Position numbers and translations under genes: made by a program
DNA from: Salmonirosea aquatica
GTDB lineage: Bacteria; Bacteroidota; Bacteroidia; Cytophagales; Spirosomataceae
Assembly (NCBI RefSeq): GCF_009296315.1
Contig: NZ_WHLY01000002.1
Coordinates: 124,001-188,000 of the forward strand
Direction: 5' to 3'
DNA length: 64,000 bases
Notes under the pieces: model-generated
The model's input: the letters and a program-made list of their open reading frames with translations, nothing else
What the model was told of the DNA's origin: nothing
Database searches by the model: none
In this document: positions 35,248 through 44,974 of the stretch, in pieces
Layout of the letters: each line of letters begins with the position of its first letter
How positions within the stretch are numbered: position 1 is the stretch's first letter

Positions 35248-36306
35248 ATGAACTTCTTCGACCAGGAAAAGAGAGTCCGCCGCTCACGGGAGGGCGCCAG
35301 GGTTTTTGTCCTGCTGGCCTCGCTCACCGTACTCATGCTTTCGGGTAGTGCCTACTTTACGCCAGAGGTACCCAGGGCAAATCCTCTTGCACCGTCGGTG
35401 AGCCTGTCCAAACGACATGTGTTGGCGGACTCCGACTTTGTCAATCCGTGGACCGGGCCTACGGAAGAACAGCTGGCCAGGCTCGATCCTGCGCGGCAGA
35501 AGCAAATCCGCTACGGACGTGAACTCATCGCCCACACAGCCGAGTACCTGGGCCCCAAAGGTTCGGTACGGGCCATCTCGAACGGTATGAACTGCCAGAA
35601 CTGCCACCTGCAGGCAGGTACCCAGCCCTGGGGCAACAATTACTTTGCGGTGGAATCAGCCTATCCCAAATTCAGATCGCGGTCGGGTACGGTGGAAGGT
35701 CAGGTGAAGCGGGTCAACGACTGCCTGGAACGCAGCCTTAATGGGAAAGGACTTGATTCTACCAGTCGCGAGATGCAGGCTATTCTGGCGTATTTCAAAT
35801 GGCTGGGTACTGAGGTACCTAAGAAAACGATACCCCGTGGTACGGGACTGTATAAATTGAAAGTATTGGATCGGGCCACAGACCCGGTTCGGGGAAAAGA
35901 GGTATATGTACAGAAATGCCTGAGCTGCCACCAGGCCAATGGGCAGGGCATACTGGCGGCAGACGGCAAAAGCTATACCTACCCACCTTTGTGGGGTCAG
36001 CATAGCTACAATGTGGGCGCCGGGCTGTACCGTATTTCGGCTTTCGCGGGCTTTGTCCGGTTCAACATGCCCTTTGGAGCTACCTACGAGCATCCCCAAC
36101 TGACCGATGAGGAAGCCTGGGATGTGGCGGCCTACGTCAATTCCCAGCCGCGTCCGACCAAAGATTTACGGGGCGATTGGCCCGATGTGGCCGCCAAGCC
36201 TTTTGATCATCCCTTTGGCCCCTATGCGGACTCATTCACCGAAAAGCAGCACAAATATGGCCCCTACGGTCCGATTCAGGCCTGGATGGCTGCCCATAAA
36301 AAGTAA
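35248..36306 (+). CDS. TsdA-like dihaem cytochrome c
   Basis: This exported or membrane-anchored cytochrome of 352 residues has a hydrophobic N-terminal segment (VFVLLASLTVLMLSGSAYF) and two haem sites, CQNCH near residue 113 and CLSCH near 225. The segments NGMNCQNCHLQAGT, YPKFRSRSGTVEGQVKRVND and the Met in RFNMPFG are typical of thiosulfate dehydrogenase TsdA. A conserved Cys soon after haem 1 (NDCLERSLNG) could be the unusual Cys axial ligand of that family. It may oxidise thiosulfate to tetrathionate or the reverse; activity is inferred. The DUF2490 gene follows by 28 nt. Confidence 0.85.
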   Translation: MNFFDQEKRVRRSREGARVFVLLASLTVLMLSGSAYFTPEVPRANPLAPSVSLSKRHVLADSDFVNPWTGPTEEQLARLDPARQKQIRYGRELIAHTAEYLGPKGSVRAISNGMNCQNCHLQAGTQPWGNNYFAVESAYPKFRSRSGTVEGQVKRVNDCLERSLNGKGLDSTSREMQAILAYFKWLGTEVPKKTIPRGTGLYKLKVLDRATDPVRGKEVYVQKCLSCHQANGQGILAADGKSYTYPPLWGQHSYNVGAGLYRISAFAGFVRFNMPFGATYEHPQLTDEEAWDVAAYVNSQPRPTKDLRGDWPDVAAKPFDHPFGPYADSFTEKQHKYGPYGPIQAWMAAHKK

Positions 36307-36334
36307 CGATTCGCCTTTATCGAAGTACTGATCC

Positions 36335-37066
36335 ATGCAATGCACCCGTACCTTAGGGTATCTTTTAATCGTATTCTTTTCAATTTGCCCAAAATCCGGT
36401 TTTGCCCAAAAGCAGGTTGTGCACCAAAGCCTCTACTGGATTCGCTACTACAATCTCCTGAATTTTAATTCAAAATGGAGCCTGCATACCGAAATTGATA
36501 CCCGGCATTTTTTTGTCAACAGTCGTCAGCACCAGTTAATCATCCACAGCCGGGCTTCCTATCGGCTCAACGAAACCTGGACTCTCGCCGCCGCTTTGAC
36601 CTACTCGGGACAAAAACCGCAGTACCCCGATACCTACCCCCGGCCCGTCACTCCGGAGCTACGGGCCTGGCAGGAAGCCGCCTACAACCAACCCTTCTTA
36701 AGAAATTTTGCGCTGAACTACCGGATACGGGTTGAGGAACGTTTTCTTTCGTCACACCCCGGCCCTTTTGAATTTGCAGAGCCGCATGCTTTTATTTTCC
36801 GGCACCGCTACCGCGTGCAACTGGGCTATACCATCAAAAAGGCAAACCTGGCTCTCAGGGCATCCGAAGAGCTTTTTCTCAATAATTTCCAGGGTACCCT
36901 ATTCGACCAAAACCGGGGGTATTTTTCCGTGGAAAAACGCTTCAATCCGGCACTGGCCGTTGAGGTAGGGTACATGAAGATCTATCAGAAAGCCCGTACG
37001 CCCGATCTTTACTTCCAGCGCGACAACCTCCGGCTGACCCTGCTCCATACCCTCCGGCCGCAGTGA
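36335..37066 (+). CDS. DUF2490 outer-membrane beta-barrel protein
   Basis: The 243-residue protein has a signal peptide (cleaved after SGFAQ) followed by amphipathic strands with aromatic ends (HQSLYWIRYYNLLNFNSKWSLH, RHRYRVQLGYTI, FSVEKRFNPALAVEVGY). These match DUF2490, a family of predicted 10-12-strand barrels of unknown function. It probably shares a transcript with the dihaem cytochrome. Confidence 0.82.
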   Translation: MQCTRTLGYLLIVFFSICPKSGFAQKQVVHQSLYWIRYYNLLNFNSKWSLHTEIDTRHFFVNSRQHQLIIHSRASYRLNETWTLAAALTYSGQKPQYPDTYPRPVTPELRAWQEAAYNQPFLRNFALNYRIRVEERFLSSHPGPFEFAEPHAFIFRHRYRVQLGYTIKKANLALRASEELFLNNFQGTLFDQNRGYFSVEKRFNPALAVEVGYMKIYQKARTPDLYFQRDNLRLTLLHTLRPQ

Positions 37067-37156
37067 GGAAAGAAAAATAATGGTAGTTTATTAATTTGTT
37101 TGGTACATTAGCTTTTCCCACGTAAAGGCTTAGTAACCAACCCTCACTCCTACCCT

Positions 37157-38038
37157 ATGCAACTCCAAATCGAAAATCTGAGTAAAACCTACCCGAATGG
37201 CGTTCAGGCGCTAAATGACGTTTCCCTTACTATCCAGCAAGGCATGTTTGGATTGCTTGGCCCCAATGGCGCGGGCAAGTCGTCGCTGATGCGCACCATC
37301 GCTACCCTACAGGAACCCGACAGTGGTACCATTCAGCTGGGCGATATCAACGTACTGACCCAAAAGGACGAGGTGCGCAAAACCCTGGGGTACCTACCTC
37401 AGGAATTTGGTGTGTACCCCAAAGTGGACGCCGAAACCCTGCTGGACCACCTGGCGGTACTAAAAGGCATTACCAACCGCAGTGAACGCAAGGAAACGGT
37501 AAAGGCCCTTTTGCAAAAAACCAACCTATACGATGCCCGCAAGAAAAACTTGGGCGGGTACTCGGGCGGGATGAAGCAGCGGTTTGGTATCGCGCAGGCG
37601 TTGCTGGCTAATCCCAAACTCATCATCGTGGATGAACCCACCGCTGGACTCGATCCGGCCGAACGCAATCGTTTCCTGAATCTTCTGAGTGAAATCGGGG
37701 AAAATACGATCGTCATTCTTTCCACGCACATCGTGGACGATGTCAAAGAGCTCTGTTCCGATATGGCGATCATTAATCTGGGCAGGGTACTGTACCAGGG
37801 AAGTCCGTCGAAGGCGCTGGAAGCCATCAAAAGCCGGATCTGGGAAAAGCGGGTACCCAAGCCTGAGCTGGAAGCCTTGCGGAACACGCACACGGTTATC
37901 TCCGAAAAATTAGTGGGCGGAGTTCCCGTAGTACACATACTCTCTGACGGCTATCCCGGCGCCGACTTCGAACCCGTGGAGGGTGATCTGGAAGATGTAT
38001 ATTTCTCCTACATTTTTGGGGAGAAAGTGGAAGCCTGA
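37157..38038 (+). CDS. ABC transporter ATPase
   Basis: This 293-residue ATPase has Walker A GPNGAGKSSLM, Q-loop YLPQEFGVYPKV, signature YSGGMKQRFGIAQ, Walker B LIIVDEPTAGLDP and H-loop STHIVDD. It is of the CcmA/NatA type. The large permease/peptidase gene starts 79 nt downstream, and the two form a known Bacteroidota pair. The exported substrate is unknown. Confidence 0.93.
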   Translation: MQLQIENLSKTYPNGVQALNDVSLTIQQGMFGLLGPNGAGKSSLMRTIATLQEPDSGTIQLGDINVLTQKDEVRKTLGYLPQEFGVYPKVDAETLLDHLAVLKGITNRSERKETVKALLQKTNLYDARKKNLGGYSGGMKQRFGIAQALLANPKLIIVDEPTAGLDPAERNRFLNLLSEIGENTIVILSTHIVDDVKELCSDMAIINLGRVLYQGSPSKALEAIKSRIWEKRVPKPELEALRNTHTVISEKLVGGVPVVHILSDGYPGADFEPVEGDLEDVYFSYIFGEKVEA

Positions 38039-38116
38039 TTCTAATGGAAAACACTTATTCATAAAGCTATTTGCCATTGGCTATCAGCTATTAGCTCCTT
38101 TTAACCCTCCCCTACC

Positions 38117-41100
38117 ATGCTTCAAGAAATCATTCGCTTCGAACTGGCCTACCGCAAAAAGCGGCCCGCCACCTACCTCTACTTCGGTATCATTTTCCTG
38201 TTGTGCTTCTTTGCCGTTACCTCCAAGTATGTCGTCATTGGTGGGGTAGCCGGGGGGCAGATTAAAGAAAATTCGCCGTACAATCTGTCCTTCATGACAG
38301 TCATCATGACCTTTGCCCTCACCTTCATCACGTCGGCGATCATGGGGGTTCCTGTCCTGCGCGACTTCGATCATAAGACCGATTCGCTGATGTTTTCTAC
38401 GCCGGTTTCCAAATTCGCGTATTTGTTCGGGCGATTTTTTGGTTCCTTCTTGGTCACGATTCTGGTATTCAGTTCGGTTTGGGTAGCTTTCATGCTGGGG
38501 TTTGCTGTGGGCAAGCACCTACCTTGGGAACCCTCCTGGGCCGCCAAAGAAATGTTCCCCTTCAATTTCTGGGCCTACATCCAGCCGTTTCTGACGCTGG
38601 GCCTGACTAACTTGTTCATTCAGGCGGCCTTATACTTTGCCGCGGGTACCCTAAGCCGCAAGACCATTGTCATCTACGTGCAGGGCATTGTGCTGCTGGT
38701 TTTATACCAGATTGCGGATACGCTGCTGGAAGACATCGACAACAAGACCCTGGCCGCGATGCTCGACCCATTCGGTTTCCGGGCTTTTCAGATTTACACC
38801 GAATACTGGACGCCGGCCCAGAAAAATACCCAGATGGTACCCTTGGAAGGGGTACTTCTCTGGAACCGACTGCTCTGGATGGGCATAGCCGGGTTGATTA
38901 TGCTGGGTACCTACTTCGGGTTCAGTTTCAGCGTGGTGCGCAAGAGCTGGCGCAAGGCCAAAGCCATCGTAGCTGAGAAAACCCGTTTCAATCCCGAGAC
39001 TATTCGCATCCCTTATGTCAACCAAATCCTGAACGCGGGCAGTTACGCCCGGATGCTTTGGCAGCAAGCCAAATTCTACGCCGGGATGATTGTGAAAGAC
39101 GTACCCTTCATCGGCATCGTAGCGGTGGGATTGATCAACCTCATTGTCAGCTCATTCTACTTCGACGATATGTACGGTACCAGCTCCTACCCGATCACCG
39201 CCAACGTACTGGGGCTGCTCAATGAATTCGATCTGTTCTTCCTGATCATTACCGTTTTTTATTCCGGCGAGATCATCTGGCGCGAACGGGCCGTGAACAT
39301 GAACCTCATCCTGGACGCCCTGCCGGTACCCGATTGGGTCGGTCTCACGGCCAAATTCCTCGGCCTCATCATGGTGTACTGCGTGCTATTGCTCATCCTG
39401 ATTGTGGTCGGCATGGGTGTGCAGGCGGCTTTGGGGTATTTCAATTTTGAAATTGGCCTGTATTTCAAAACTTTGTTTACCTCTACCCTAGCCTTTTTGT
39501 TGGCCTATACCCTGCTTTCGTTTTTCGTACAGGTCATGTCCAACAACAAGTTCGTAGGCTACGCGCTGATGTTTGTGTTTTTCATCATCACCTTCACCAT
39601 CGGTGCCATGGGTATTCAGCACCCGCTGTTTATGTTCAACAGCGGCGGACTGGGCGAGTACTCCGATATGAACAAATACGGCCATTTTTTTACAAGGTTT
39701 TCCTGGCTGAAACTGTACTGGTTCGGCTTCGTGGCACTGCTGTTTGTGTTGGCGGTTCTCTTTGCCGTACGGGGTACCGACACGTTGATGAAAACCCGGC
39801 TCAACCTGTCGCGCTACCGCCTCACGCGCCCGCTGCTAGTGAGTCTGTTTGCTTCGGTAATTTTATTCGTCGGCACTGGATTTTTTGTGTACTACAACAC
39901 CAACAAACTGAATACCTACCGCACAAGTGAAGAAGAGGAGCAAATGGCGGTGGATTACGAAAAGGCACTCAAAAAGTACCAGTATGTACCCCAGCCGCGG
40001 ATTGTCGAATCGAACTTGAAAGTGGAAATCTACCCCTCGCGCCGCGATTTTACCGCCGAGGGCTTTTATTGGTTGAAAAACAAAACCCAAAAGCCCATCG
40101 CCGATGTCCATATTCAGGAGAATATCCAGGAGAATGTAAAAACCGATTACCTGCGGTTTGGCAACGGCGGAGCCAAGGTAACAAAGGACTGGAAAAACTT
40201 CGGCTACACCATCTACCGATTGGCCGCGCCACTGGTACCGGGCGATTCGGTGAAAATGGATTTTAAAGTGAATTTCACGACAAAAGGCTTTACGTCGGGC
40301 GGGGGCAATACCAATGTGGTCAACAACGGTACCTTCTTCAACAACACCTACTTTCCCTCGTTAGGCTACGCCGAAGAAGCCGAACTGGGCGACGACGATC
40401 TCCGCCGCAAGTACAAGCTTCCCGAAAAAGAACGTATGATGGAGCAGACCGACCCGCGCGGACTCAGTCAGAGTCTGTTCGGTGATGATGCAGACTACAT
40501 TCGCTTCAAAATGGTGATCGGCACCGAGCCTGATCAGATCGCCATCGCGCCGGGCTACATCCAGAAAGAATGGACGGAAAACGGCCGCCGCTACTTCGAT
40601 TACGAAATGGACGTACCGATGGTCAATTTCTATTCCATCGTGTCGGCCCGCTACGCCGTGAAGCGTGATACCTGGAAGAATGCCGACGGCAATCCCGTGA
40701 ATCTTGAAATATATTACAACAAGGGACACGAGTACAATCTGGATAAGATGATGGAGTCAATGAAAAAATCGCTGACCTACTACTCCAAAAATTTCAGTCC
40801 CTACCAGTTCCGGCAAATGCGGATTATGGAATTTCCGCGCTACGCCAGTTTTGCGCAGTCGTTCGCTAATACGGTACCTTTCTCGGAGGGTATTGGTTTC
40901 ATCCAAAAGGTCAGAGATCCGGACGAGGATTTGGATATGCCATTCTACGTAACGGCGCACGAAGTAGCGCACCAGTGGTGGGGGCACCAGATTCCCGAGG
41001 CCAGCGTGAAAGGCAACGCCATGCTGTCCGAAACCCAGGCGCAGTACTCGGCCCTGATGGTGATGAAACATACCGTTCGGCCCGAACTGATGCAGAAATT

Positions 41101-41761
41101 TCTGAAATACGAAATGGATAGGTACCTGAGCGGACGGGCGATGGAGCGCAAGAAAGAACAACCGATGGCGCTGACCGAGGGTCAGGATTATATCCATTAC
41201 CGCAAAGGTTCGGTGATTATGTTTGCCTTGCAGGATTACATCGGCGAAAACAAAGTAAATACCTCCCTGCACAATTTCGTGTCTGACTGGCAGTACCCCG
41301 GCCCCGATTCCAAGCACCAAAGGTACCCCACCAGCCGCGACCTGATTGGGTACTTCCGCGCCGAAACACCCGACTCCTTGAAGTACCTGATCCACGACTG
41401 GTTCGAGACGATTACGCTTTACGAGAATAAAGCCACCGACGCCAGCTATGTGAAGAAAAACAACAAGCAATACGAAGTGACCCTGAAATTCACCTCCGAG
41501 CTATTCCGGGCCGACAGCGCGGGTAACGAAAAGCCCCTACCCCTGAACACCCAATGGATCGACGTGGGTGTGTATACCCAAGACAAGGATGGCGAGGATA
41601 AATTGCTGTACCTGAAAAAGCACCGCGTGACCAAAAAGGACAACACCGTGACGGTGATGGTACCTGAAAAACCCACCAAAGCCGGTGTGGACCCCATCAA
41701 TAAACTCATTGACCGCCACCCGGAGGATAATACGAAGACCGTGAGTGAAGGGGGCGTTTGA
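38117..41761 (+). CDS. ABC permease fused to an M1-family aminopeptidase
   Basis: The 1214-residue protein joins two units. Residues 1-620 carry about 12-14 membrane helices in two ABC-2-like permease halves. Residues 640-1200 are an extracytoplasmic M1 peptidase with the zinc motif HEVAHQWWGH (His near 947 and 951) and the third ligand Glu near 970 in AMLSETQAQYS. The catalytic residues are intact. The architecture is a recognised Bacteroidota family. Coupling a permease to a peptidase suggests the system exports or processes peptides at the inner-membrane face, but that is inference. Confidence 0.92.
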   Translation: MLQEIIRFELAYRKKRPATYLYFGIIFLLCFFAVTSKYVVIGGVAGGQIKENSPYNLSFMTVIMTFALTFITSAIMGVPVLRDFDHKTDSLMFSTPVSKFAYLFGRFFGSFLVTILVFSSVWVAFMLGFAVGKHLPWEPSWAAKEMFPFNFWAYIQPFLTLGLTNLFIQAALYFAAGTLSRKTIVIYVQGIVLLVLYQIADTLLEDIDNKTLAAMLDPFGFRAFQIYTEYWTPAQKNTQMVPLEGVLLWNRLLWMGIAGLIMLGTYFGFSFSVVRKSWRKAKAIVAEKTRFNPETIRIPYVNQILNAGSYARMLWQQAKFYAGMIVKDVPFIGIVAVGLINLIVSSFYFDDMYGTSSYPITANVLGLLNEFDLFFLIITVFYSGEIIWRERAVNMNLILDALPVPDWVGLTAKFLGLIMVYCVLLLILIVVGMGVQAALGYFNFEIGLYFKTLFTSTLAFLLAYTLLSFFVQVMSNNKFVGYALMFVFFIITFTIGAMGIQHPLFMFNSGGLGEYSDMNKYGHFFTRFSWLKLYWFGFVALLFVLAVLFAVRGTDTLMKTRLNLSRYRLTRPLLVSLFASVILFVGTGFFVYYNTNKLNTYRTSEEEEQMAVDYEKALKKYQYVPQPRIVESNLKVEIYPSRRDFTAEGFYWLKNKTQKPIADVHIQENIQENVKTDYLRFGNGGAKVTKDWKNFGYTIYRLAAPLVPGDSVKMDFKVNFTTKGFTSGGGNTNVVNNGTFFNNTYFPSLGYAEEAELGDDDLRRKYKLPEKERMMEQTDPRGLSQSLFGDDADYIRFKMVIGTEPDQIAIAPGYIQKEWTENGRRYFDYEMDVPMVNFYSIVSARYAVKRDTWKNADGNPVNLEIYYNKGHEYNLDKMMESMKKSLTYYSKNFSPYQFRQMRIMEFPRYASFAQSFANTVPFSEGIGFIQKVRDPDEDLDMPFYVTAHEVAHQWWGHQIPEASVKGNAMLSETQAQYSALMVMKHTVRPELMQKFLKYEMDRYLSGRAMERKKEQPMALTEGQDYIHYRKGSVIMFALQDYIGENKVNTSLHNFVSDWQYPGPDSKHQRYPTSRDLIGYFRAETPDSLKYLIHDWFETITLYENKATDASYVKKNNKQYEVTLKFTSELFRADSAGNEKPLPLNTQWIDVGVYTQDKDGEDKLLYLKKHRVTKKDNTVTVMVPEKPTKAGVDPINKLIDRHPEDNTKTVSEGGV

Positions 41762-41807
41762 GAAGAGGTACCTCATTCAGAGGTACCCTTCCTGAGTTTT
41801 TAACCAA

Positions 41808-41837
41808 AACAGACCGCTAGGCGCCTATCAGTCTGTT
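41808..41837. terminator. Possible hairpin between convergent genes
   Basis: aacagac (41808-41814) pairs with gtctgtt (41831-41837), and taggcgccta between them is itself a palindrome. No strong U-tract follows. It lies between the convergent M1-fusion gene and the lipoprotein gene, just after two GGTACC copies 14 bp apart (41767, 41781). Confidence 0.35.
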
Positions 41838-41871
41838 CTTGTCTGCTGGATACTAGTCGATCAGTAAGGTG

Positions 41872-42447
41872 CTACTGCTTTTCAAAATCAATTTTTTCAA
41901 TTCCCCGACTGAGTCCTTTCCAAACCATTTTTCTCTTGTCAGGAAATACTTCCAGGTTGAAATTATCATTAATCAAACCCAGGTATTCCAGGAAATTCTC
42001 CTCGGGCTCAACGACATGGTCTACCTTAGAATTATATTGAAATAATAAGACTGCTTGGGGTCCCTGCTTTTTTTCAATCCAACCGTAGTGAACCAGAAGA
42101 TTAAATTTTATGGGATAAATTTTCTTTTTATATTCGATAGTTCCCTCGAATTCAAAATACTGAGAGTACACTTGACGGCTACTGCGCACCACCGTCAAGG
42201 TAGCTAAGTTTTGAAATGTAGTGTCTTGATAAATCCCTATCTCGCTTTGTCGATTATAGGATTTGTATTTCACATCGACCTGACGTAGATTCCACCGCCC
42301 CTCCAACTGAGGGGTAAGTTCTTTCATTAGGTCGATGCTGGCTTGATCGTAATTGATTTTGGGCACCAACACCACATTTTCAGGAGTACATCCCATTAAA
42401 GTTAGACTGAGTATTGTCAACCCTATAAAAAGATATTTCCCTTTCAT
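41872..42447 (-). CDS. Lipoprotein of unknown function
   Basis: The 191-residue lipoprotein has signal MKGKYLFIGLTILSLTLMGC, with the lipobox Cys at residue 20. It continues with a mixed alpha/beta domain of about 170 residues (RWNLRQVDVKYKSYNRQSEIGIY, TIEYKKKIYPIKFNLLV). I do not recognise the family. I chose the ATG at 42447 for the signal; the frame is open to 42474. Codon use is clearly more AT-rich than its neighbours. Confidence 0.75.
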   Translation of the reverse strand: MKGKYLFIGLTILSLTLMGCTPENVVLVPKINYDQASIDLMKELTPQLEGRWNLRQVDVKYKSYNRQSEIGIYQDTTFQNLATLTVVRSSRQVYSQYFEFEGTIEYKKKIYPIKFNLLVHYGWIEKKQGPQAVLLFQYNSKVDHVVEPEENFLEYLGLINDNFNLEVFPDKRKMVWKGLSRGIEKIDFEKQ

Positions 42448-42544
42448 GTTGCGCTCTTTTTTGTATCCAAACAAAATTAAACGAAAAGGTACCTTTTACA
42501 AATTAAAAAATGACAGGTTTTGAAATTGGTTCTACCCTTCTTTT

Positions 42545-42586
42545 TCTAAAAACAAAATCCCTGAATGATAGCTGTCATTCAGGGAT
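42545..42586. terminator. Terminator for the PorT-like gene
   Basis: atccctgaatga - tagctg - tcattcagggat is a perfect 12-bp stem (42557-42586). On the minus strand it is followed by attttgttttta, a U-tract, so it should end transcription of the minus-strand barrel gene about 120 nt upstream. The rest of 42448-42708 shows no gene. Confidence 0.75.
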
Positions 42587-42708
42587 CATTAACATTTTAC
42601 TCCTTACTATATTTCAATAATCATTAATACGGCATCCTTTGAAAGGGATTCAAACTCTACTTCCTCAACTCGCCAAAGGGCCAGTTCGGGGTACCCCTAA
42701 GAACGGTC

Positions 42709-43370
42709 TTATTTCCCAAACCAGTAGCCCGCCGTCAGGGCCAGGATACGGTTATAGGTTTTGACTGTAATGTTCTCCTGGGGTATTACACCAGTTAATC
42801 CGTGACTGTAATTAATTCCAAACTGTACTCTATTTATCTCCACCCCAAGGCGGCATTCAGACCATAGTCCATTCGCTTGTACACATTTCCCACGTAGTTG
42901 CTCTGTTTGCCCAAAACAAACTTGATTTTTTGATCTTCCAGAATATCAGAATCCGTTTTGAATTTTCCGGTGATGCCGATTCCGACGTAGGGACCTACTC
43001 CGCCATACCACCGCCAGGATTCCCCAAGACTACCTTTATACAAGAATAACACAGGAATTTCTGCGTAGATAAGCCTGAAAATGGCTCTTGTACCATCTTC
43101 CCTCTGTCCATTCTGATCTCGAATATCCAAATCCGTGCTGGAACCTTTGGAATTGATAACCAAGGACGGTTGAATTGAAAAATGAGAGCTTAGTCCTAAA
43201 TCCGCCATTAGCCCGGCTTGGTACCCTACCAGGGGATCGAAGGTCACTGCGTCCAAGTGAAGATTCGAGGCATTGGCGCCGGCTTTTACACCAAGCCGTA
43301 CCTGTGCCATGGTACCCTTGCTGATCAATAAACTTACTACGAAGAGTAACGAGGGGATAATACGACCCAT
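42709..43370 (-). pseudogene. PorT-like outer-membrane beta-barrel with a one-base frameshift near its end
   Basis: A signal peptide (SLLFVVSLLISKGTMAQ) leads into VRLGVKAGANASNL and YQAGLMADLG, the start of a PorT/OMP_b-brl_2-type barrel. The first frame stops at 42834 after LNAALGWR. Adding one base to the CCCC run at 42843-42846 opens the next frame (LGVEINRVQFGINYSHG...ILALTAGYWFGK) to a stop at 42709. That restores the terminal strand and final aromatic residue such barrels need. Intact length would be about 220 residues. As at other sites in this window, the break is a one-base contraction of a homopolymer. Confidence 0.72.
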
Positions 43371-43445
43371 AGTATGATGAGGTTTAGCTTTTTACACAAA
43401 ACGCGAATCGTATTCTCTCAGTATTCTTTACAGCGAAATTCATAA

Positions 43446-43480
43446 AAAAGTAACCCCTGGAAATGAATTTCCAGGGGTTA
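43446..43480. terminator. Terminator after the small membrane protein gene
   Basis: aacccctggaaat and atttccaggggtt form a near-continuous stem (43452-43479). On the minus strand it is followed by acttttttatg. It ends transcription of the minus-strand lmo0937-like gene 26 nt upstream. Confidence 0.75.
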
Positions 43481-43505
43481 GGTACCTATACAAAATCTTG
43501 TTGTG

Positions 43506-43667
43506 CTAAATCCCCGATCCTCGGATTAAGCGCAGGATAATAGCAATGACAGCAATTACCAGCAGAATGTGAATGATGTTGCCCATGCCGAAGCTATCGA
43601 ATCCCAAAAATCCAATAAGCCACAGAATAATCAAAATAACGGCAATCGTATACAGGATATTTCCCAT
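43506..43667 (-). CDS. lmo0937-family small membrane protein
   Basis: A 53-residue protein from ATG at 43667 to TAG at 43506, it reads MGNILYTIAVILIILWLIGF, a short polar turn, and then IIHILLVIAVIAIILRLI. Two hydrophobic helices joined by a Gly-rich loop match the lmo0937/DUF5670 family of tiny membrane proteins found in many bacteria and often linked to envelope or general stress. Function is unknown. Its own terminator follows. Confidence 0.85.
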   Translation of the reverse strand: MGNILYTIAVILIILWLIGFLGFDSFGMGNIIHILLVIAVIAIILRLIRGSGI

Positions 43668-43882
43668 CGTTGTGTTTGGTTAGAGTGAACGATACGTGTT
43701 ACGCACCTACCCTACAAAGGGAATACCAGCCCAGTGTTTTAACCAATATACGTAATAAATCTACCAAATCTCTACATATTGGCAGCTAGGGTTTCAACAA
43801 TTGTAGAGTAACTACCCCAATACGGGCGAACGGCCTTGTGCCAGCTGGTTTACGGGCCAGGATTGGCTTGCTTCAAGCTTTG

Positions 43883-44947
43883 TTAAAAGAGCTTCATCTG
43901 CAATCCTTCGCGCCGGAACTGACTGAGATCATACCTGGGAAAGCCACGTCCGCGGAGATATTTTTTACGGGCTACGGTGTGCAATCCCCGGATGTATTCA
44001 GCAATCGGCCCTTCGCCGATCATGCGCAGTCCCCAGCGGCTATCGTTCAGTTGCCCCCCGTGACAAGCCTTTATCTGGTTCAGCACTTTTTCGGCGCGCT
44101 CGGGGAATGTTTTCCAAATCCAGTCTTCGAACAGTTCGGCTACCGCGCCGTTGAGCCGTACCACCGTGTAACCCGCATCCAACGCACCTGCTTCGGCGGC
44201 AGTCTCGATCAATTGGGGGATTTCGTGATCGGTCAGGCCGGGAATGATGGGGGCGGTCATCACCCCCGTAGGTACCCCCGCTTCGGTCAGTTGGCGAATG
44301 ACGTTGAGCCGCTGCCGGGCCGTGACGGTACGCGGTTCCATCATTCGACGGAGGTCTTCGTTTAGCGTTGTGAGGGTAATGTACACATGTACCAGACTGA
44401 GCCGCGCGAGTTCGGTCAGTAAGTCAATGTCTCGCAAGATCAGGGCATTTTTGGTGATGATTGCCACGGGATTACGGTATTTCAGGCAGACTTCCAGCAT
44501 CCGGCGCGTGAGTTCGAACCGGCGTTCGGCGGGCTGATAACAGTCGGTGTTGCCCGAAAGCGCAATGGAAGCCGGTAACCATTTGGGCGACAGGAATTCT
44601 TTTTCCAGCAATTGTGGGGCATTTTTCTTGACCATGATCTTGCTTTCAAAATCCAGCCCCGCCGAAAAACCCCAGAACTCATGCGAATTACGGGCATAGC
44701 AATAAATACAACCATGCTCACAACCCTGATAGGGATTGATGGATTTCATCATGGGTACATCCGGGCTTCTGACTTTGCTGATGATCTTTACGGGCGTTTC
44801 TGTATAAAACTTCGTCTGCAAAGCTGGCATCTCTTCGTAGCCAGGGTCCATCCCTTCGTCGGGCTCATAGTGGAGGGTCTGGTTGGGATTGGCAGTGTTT
44901 TTCTGAGCACCTCGTCCTTTGCGATAGGGTAGTTCAGGCTGATCCAT
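43883..44947 (-). CDS. PA0069-family radical SAM protein (SplB-like)
   Basis: The 354-residue protein has the radical SAM cluster motif CEHGCIYCYAR (CxxxCxxC) after NPYQG, an arrangement typical of the PA0069/Rv2578c group related to spore photoproduct lyase. Downstream segments are IALSGNTDCYQPAERRFELT, IITKNALILRD and a GVPTGVMTAPIIPGLTD strand. The biological substrate is not established. The ATG at 44947 gives MDQPELPYRKGRG, the usual family start; the open frame to 45004 encodes only hydrophobic leader sequence from AT-rich DNA. Confidence 0.9.
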   Translation of the reverse strand: MDQPELPYRKGRGAQKNTANPNQTLHYEPDEGMDPGYEEMPALQTKFYTETPVKIISKVRSPDVPMMKSINPYQGCEHGCIYCYARNSHEFWGFSAGLDFESKIMVKKNAPQLLEKEFLSPKWLPASIALSGNTDCYQPAERRFELTRRMLEVCLKYRNPVAIITKNALILRDIDLLTELARLSLVHVYITLTTLNEDLRRMMEPRTVTARQRLNVIRQLTEAGVPTGVMTAPIIPGLTDHEIPQLIETAAEAGALDAGYTVVRLNGAVAELFEDWIWKTFPERAEKVLNQIKACHGGQLNDSRWGLRMIGEGPIAEYIRGLHTVARKKYLRGRGFPRYDLSQFRREGLQMKLF

Positions 44948-44974
44948 GAAAATTATTGTCTTTATGTTTAAAAT

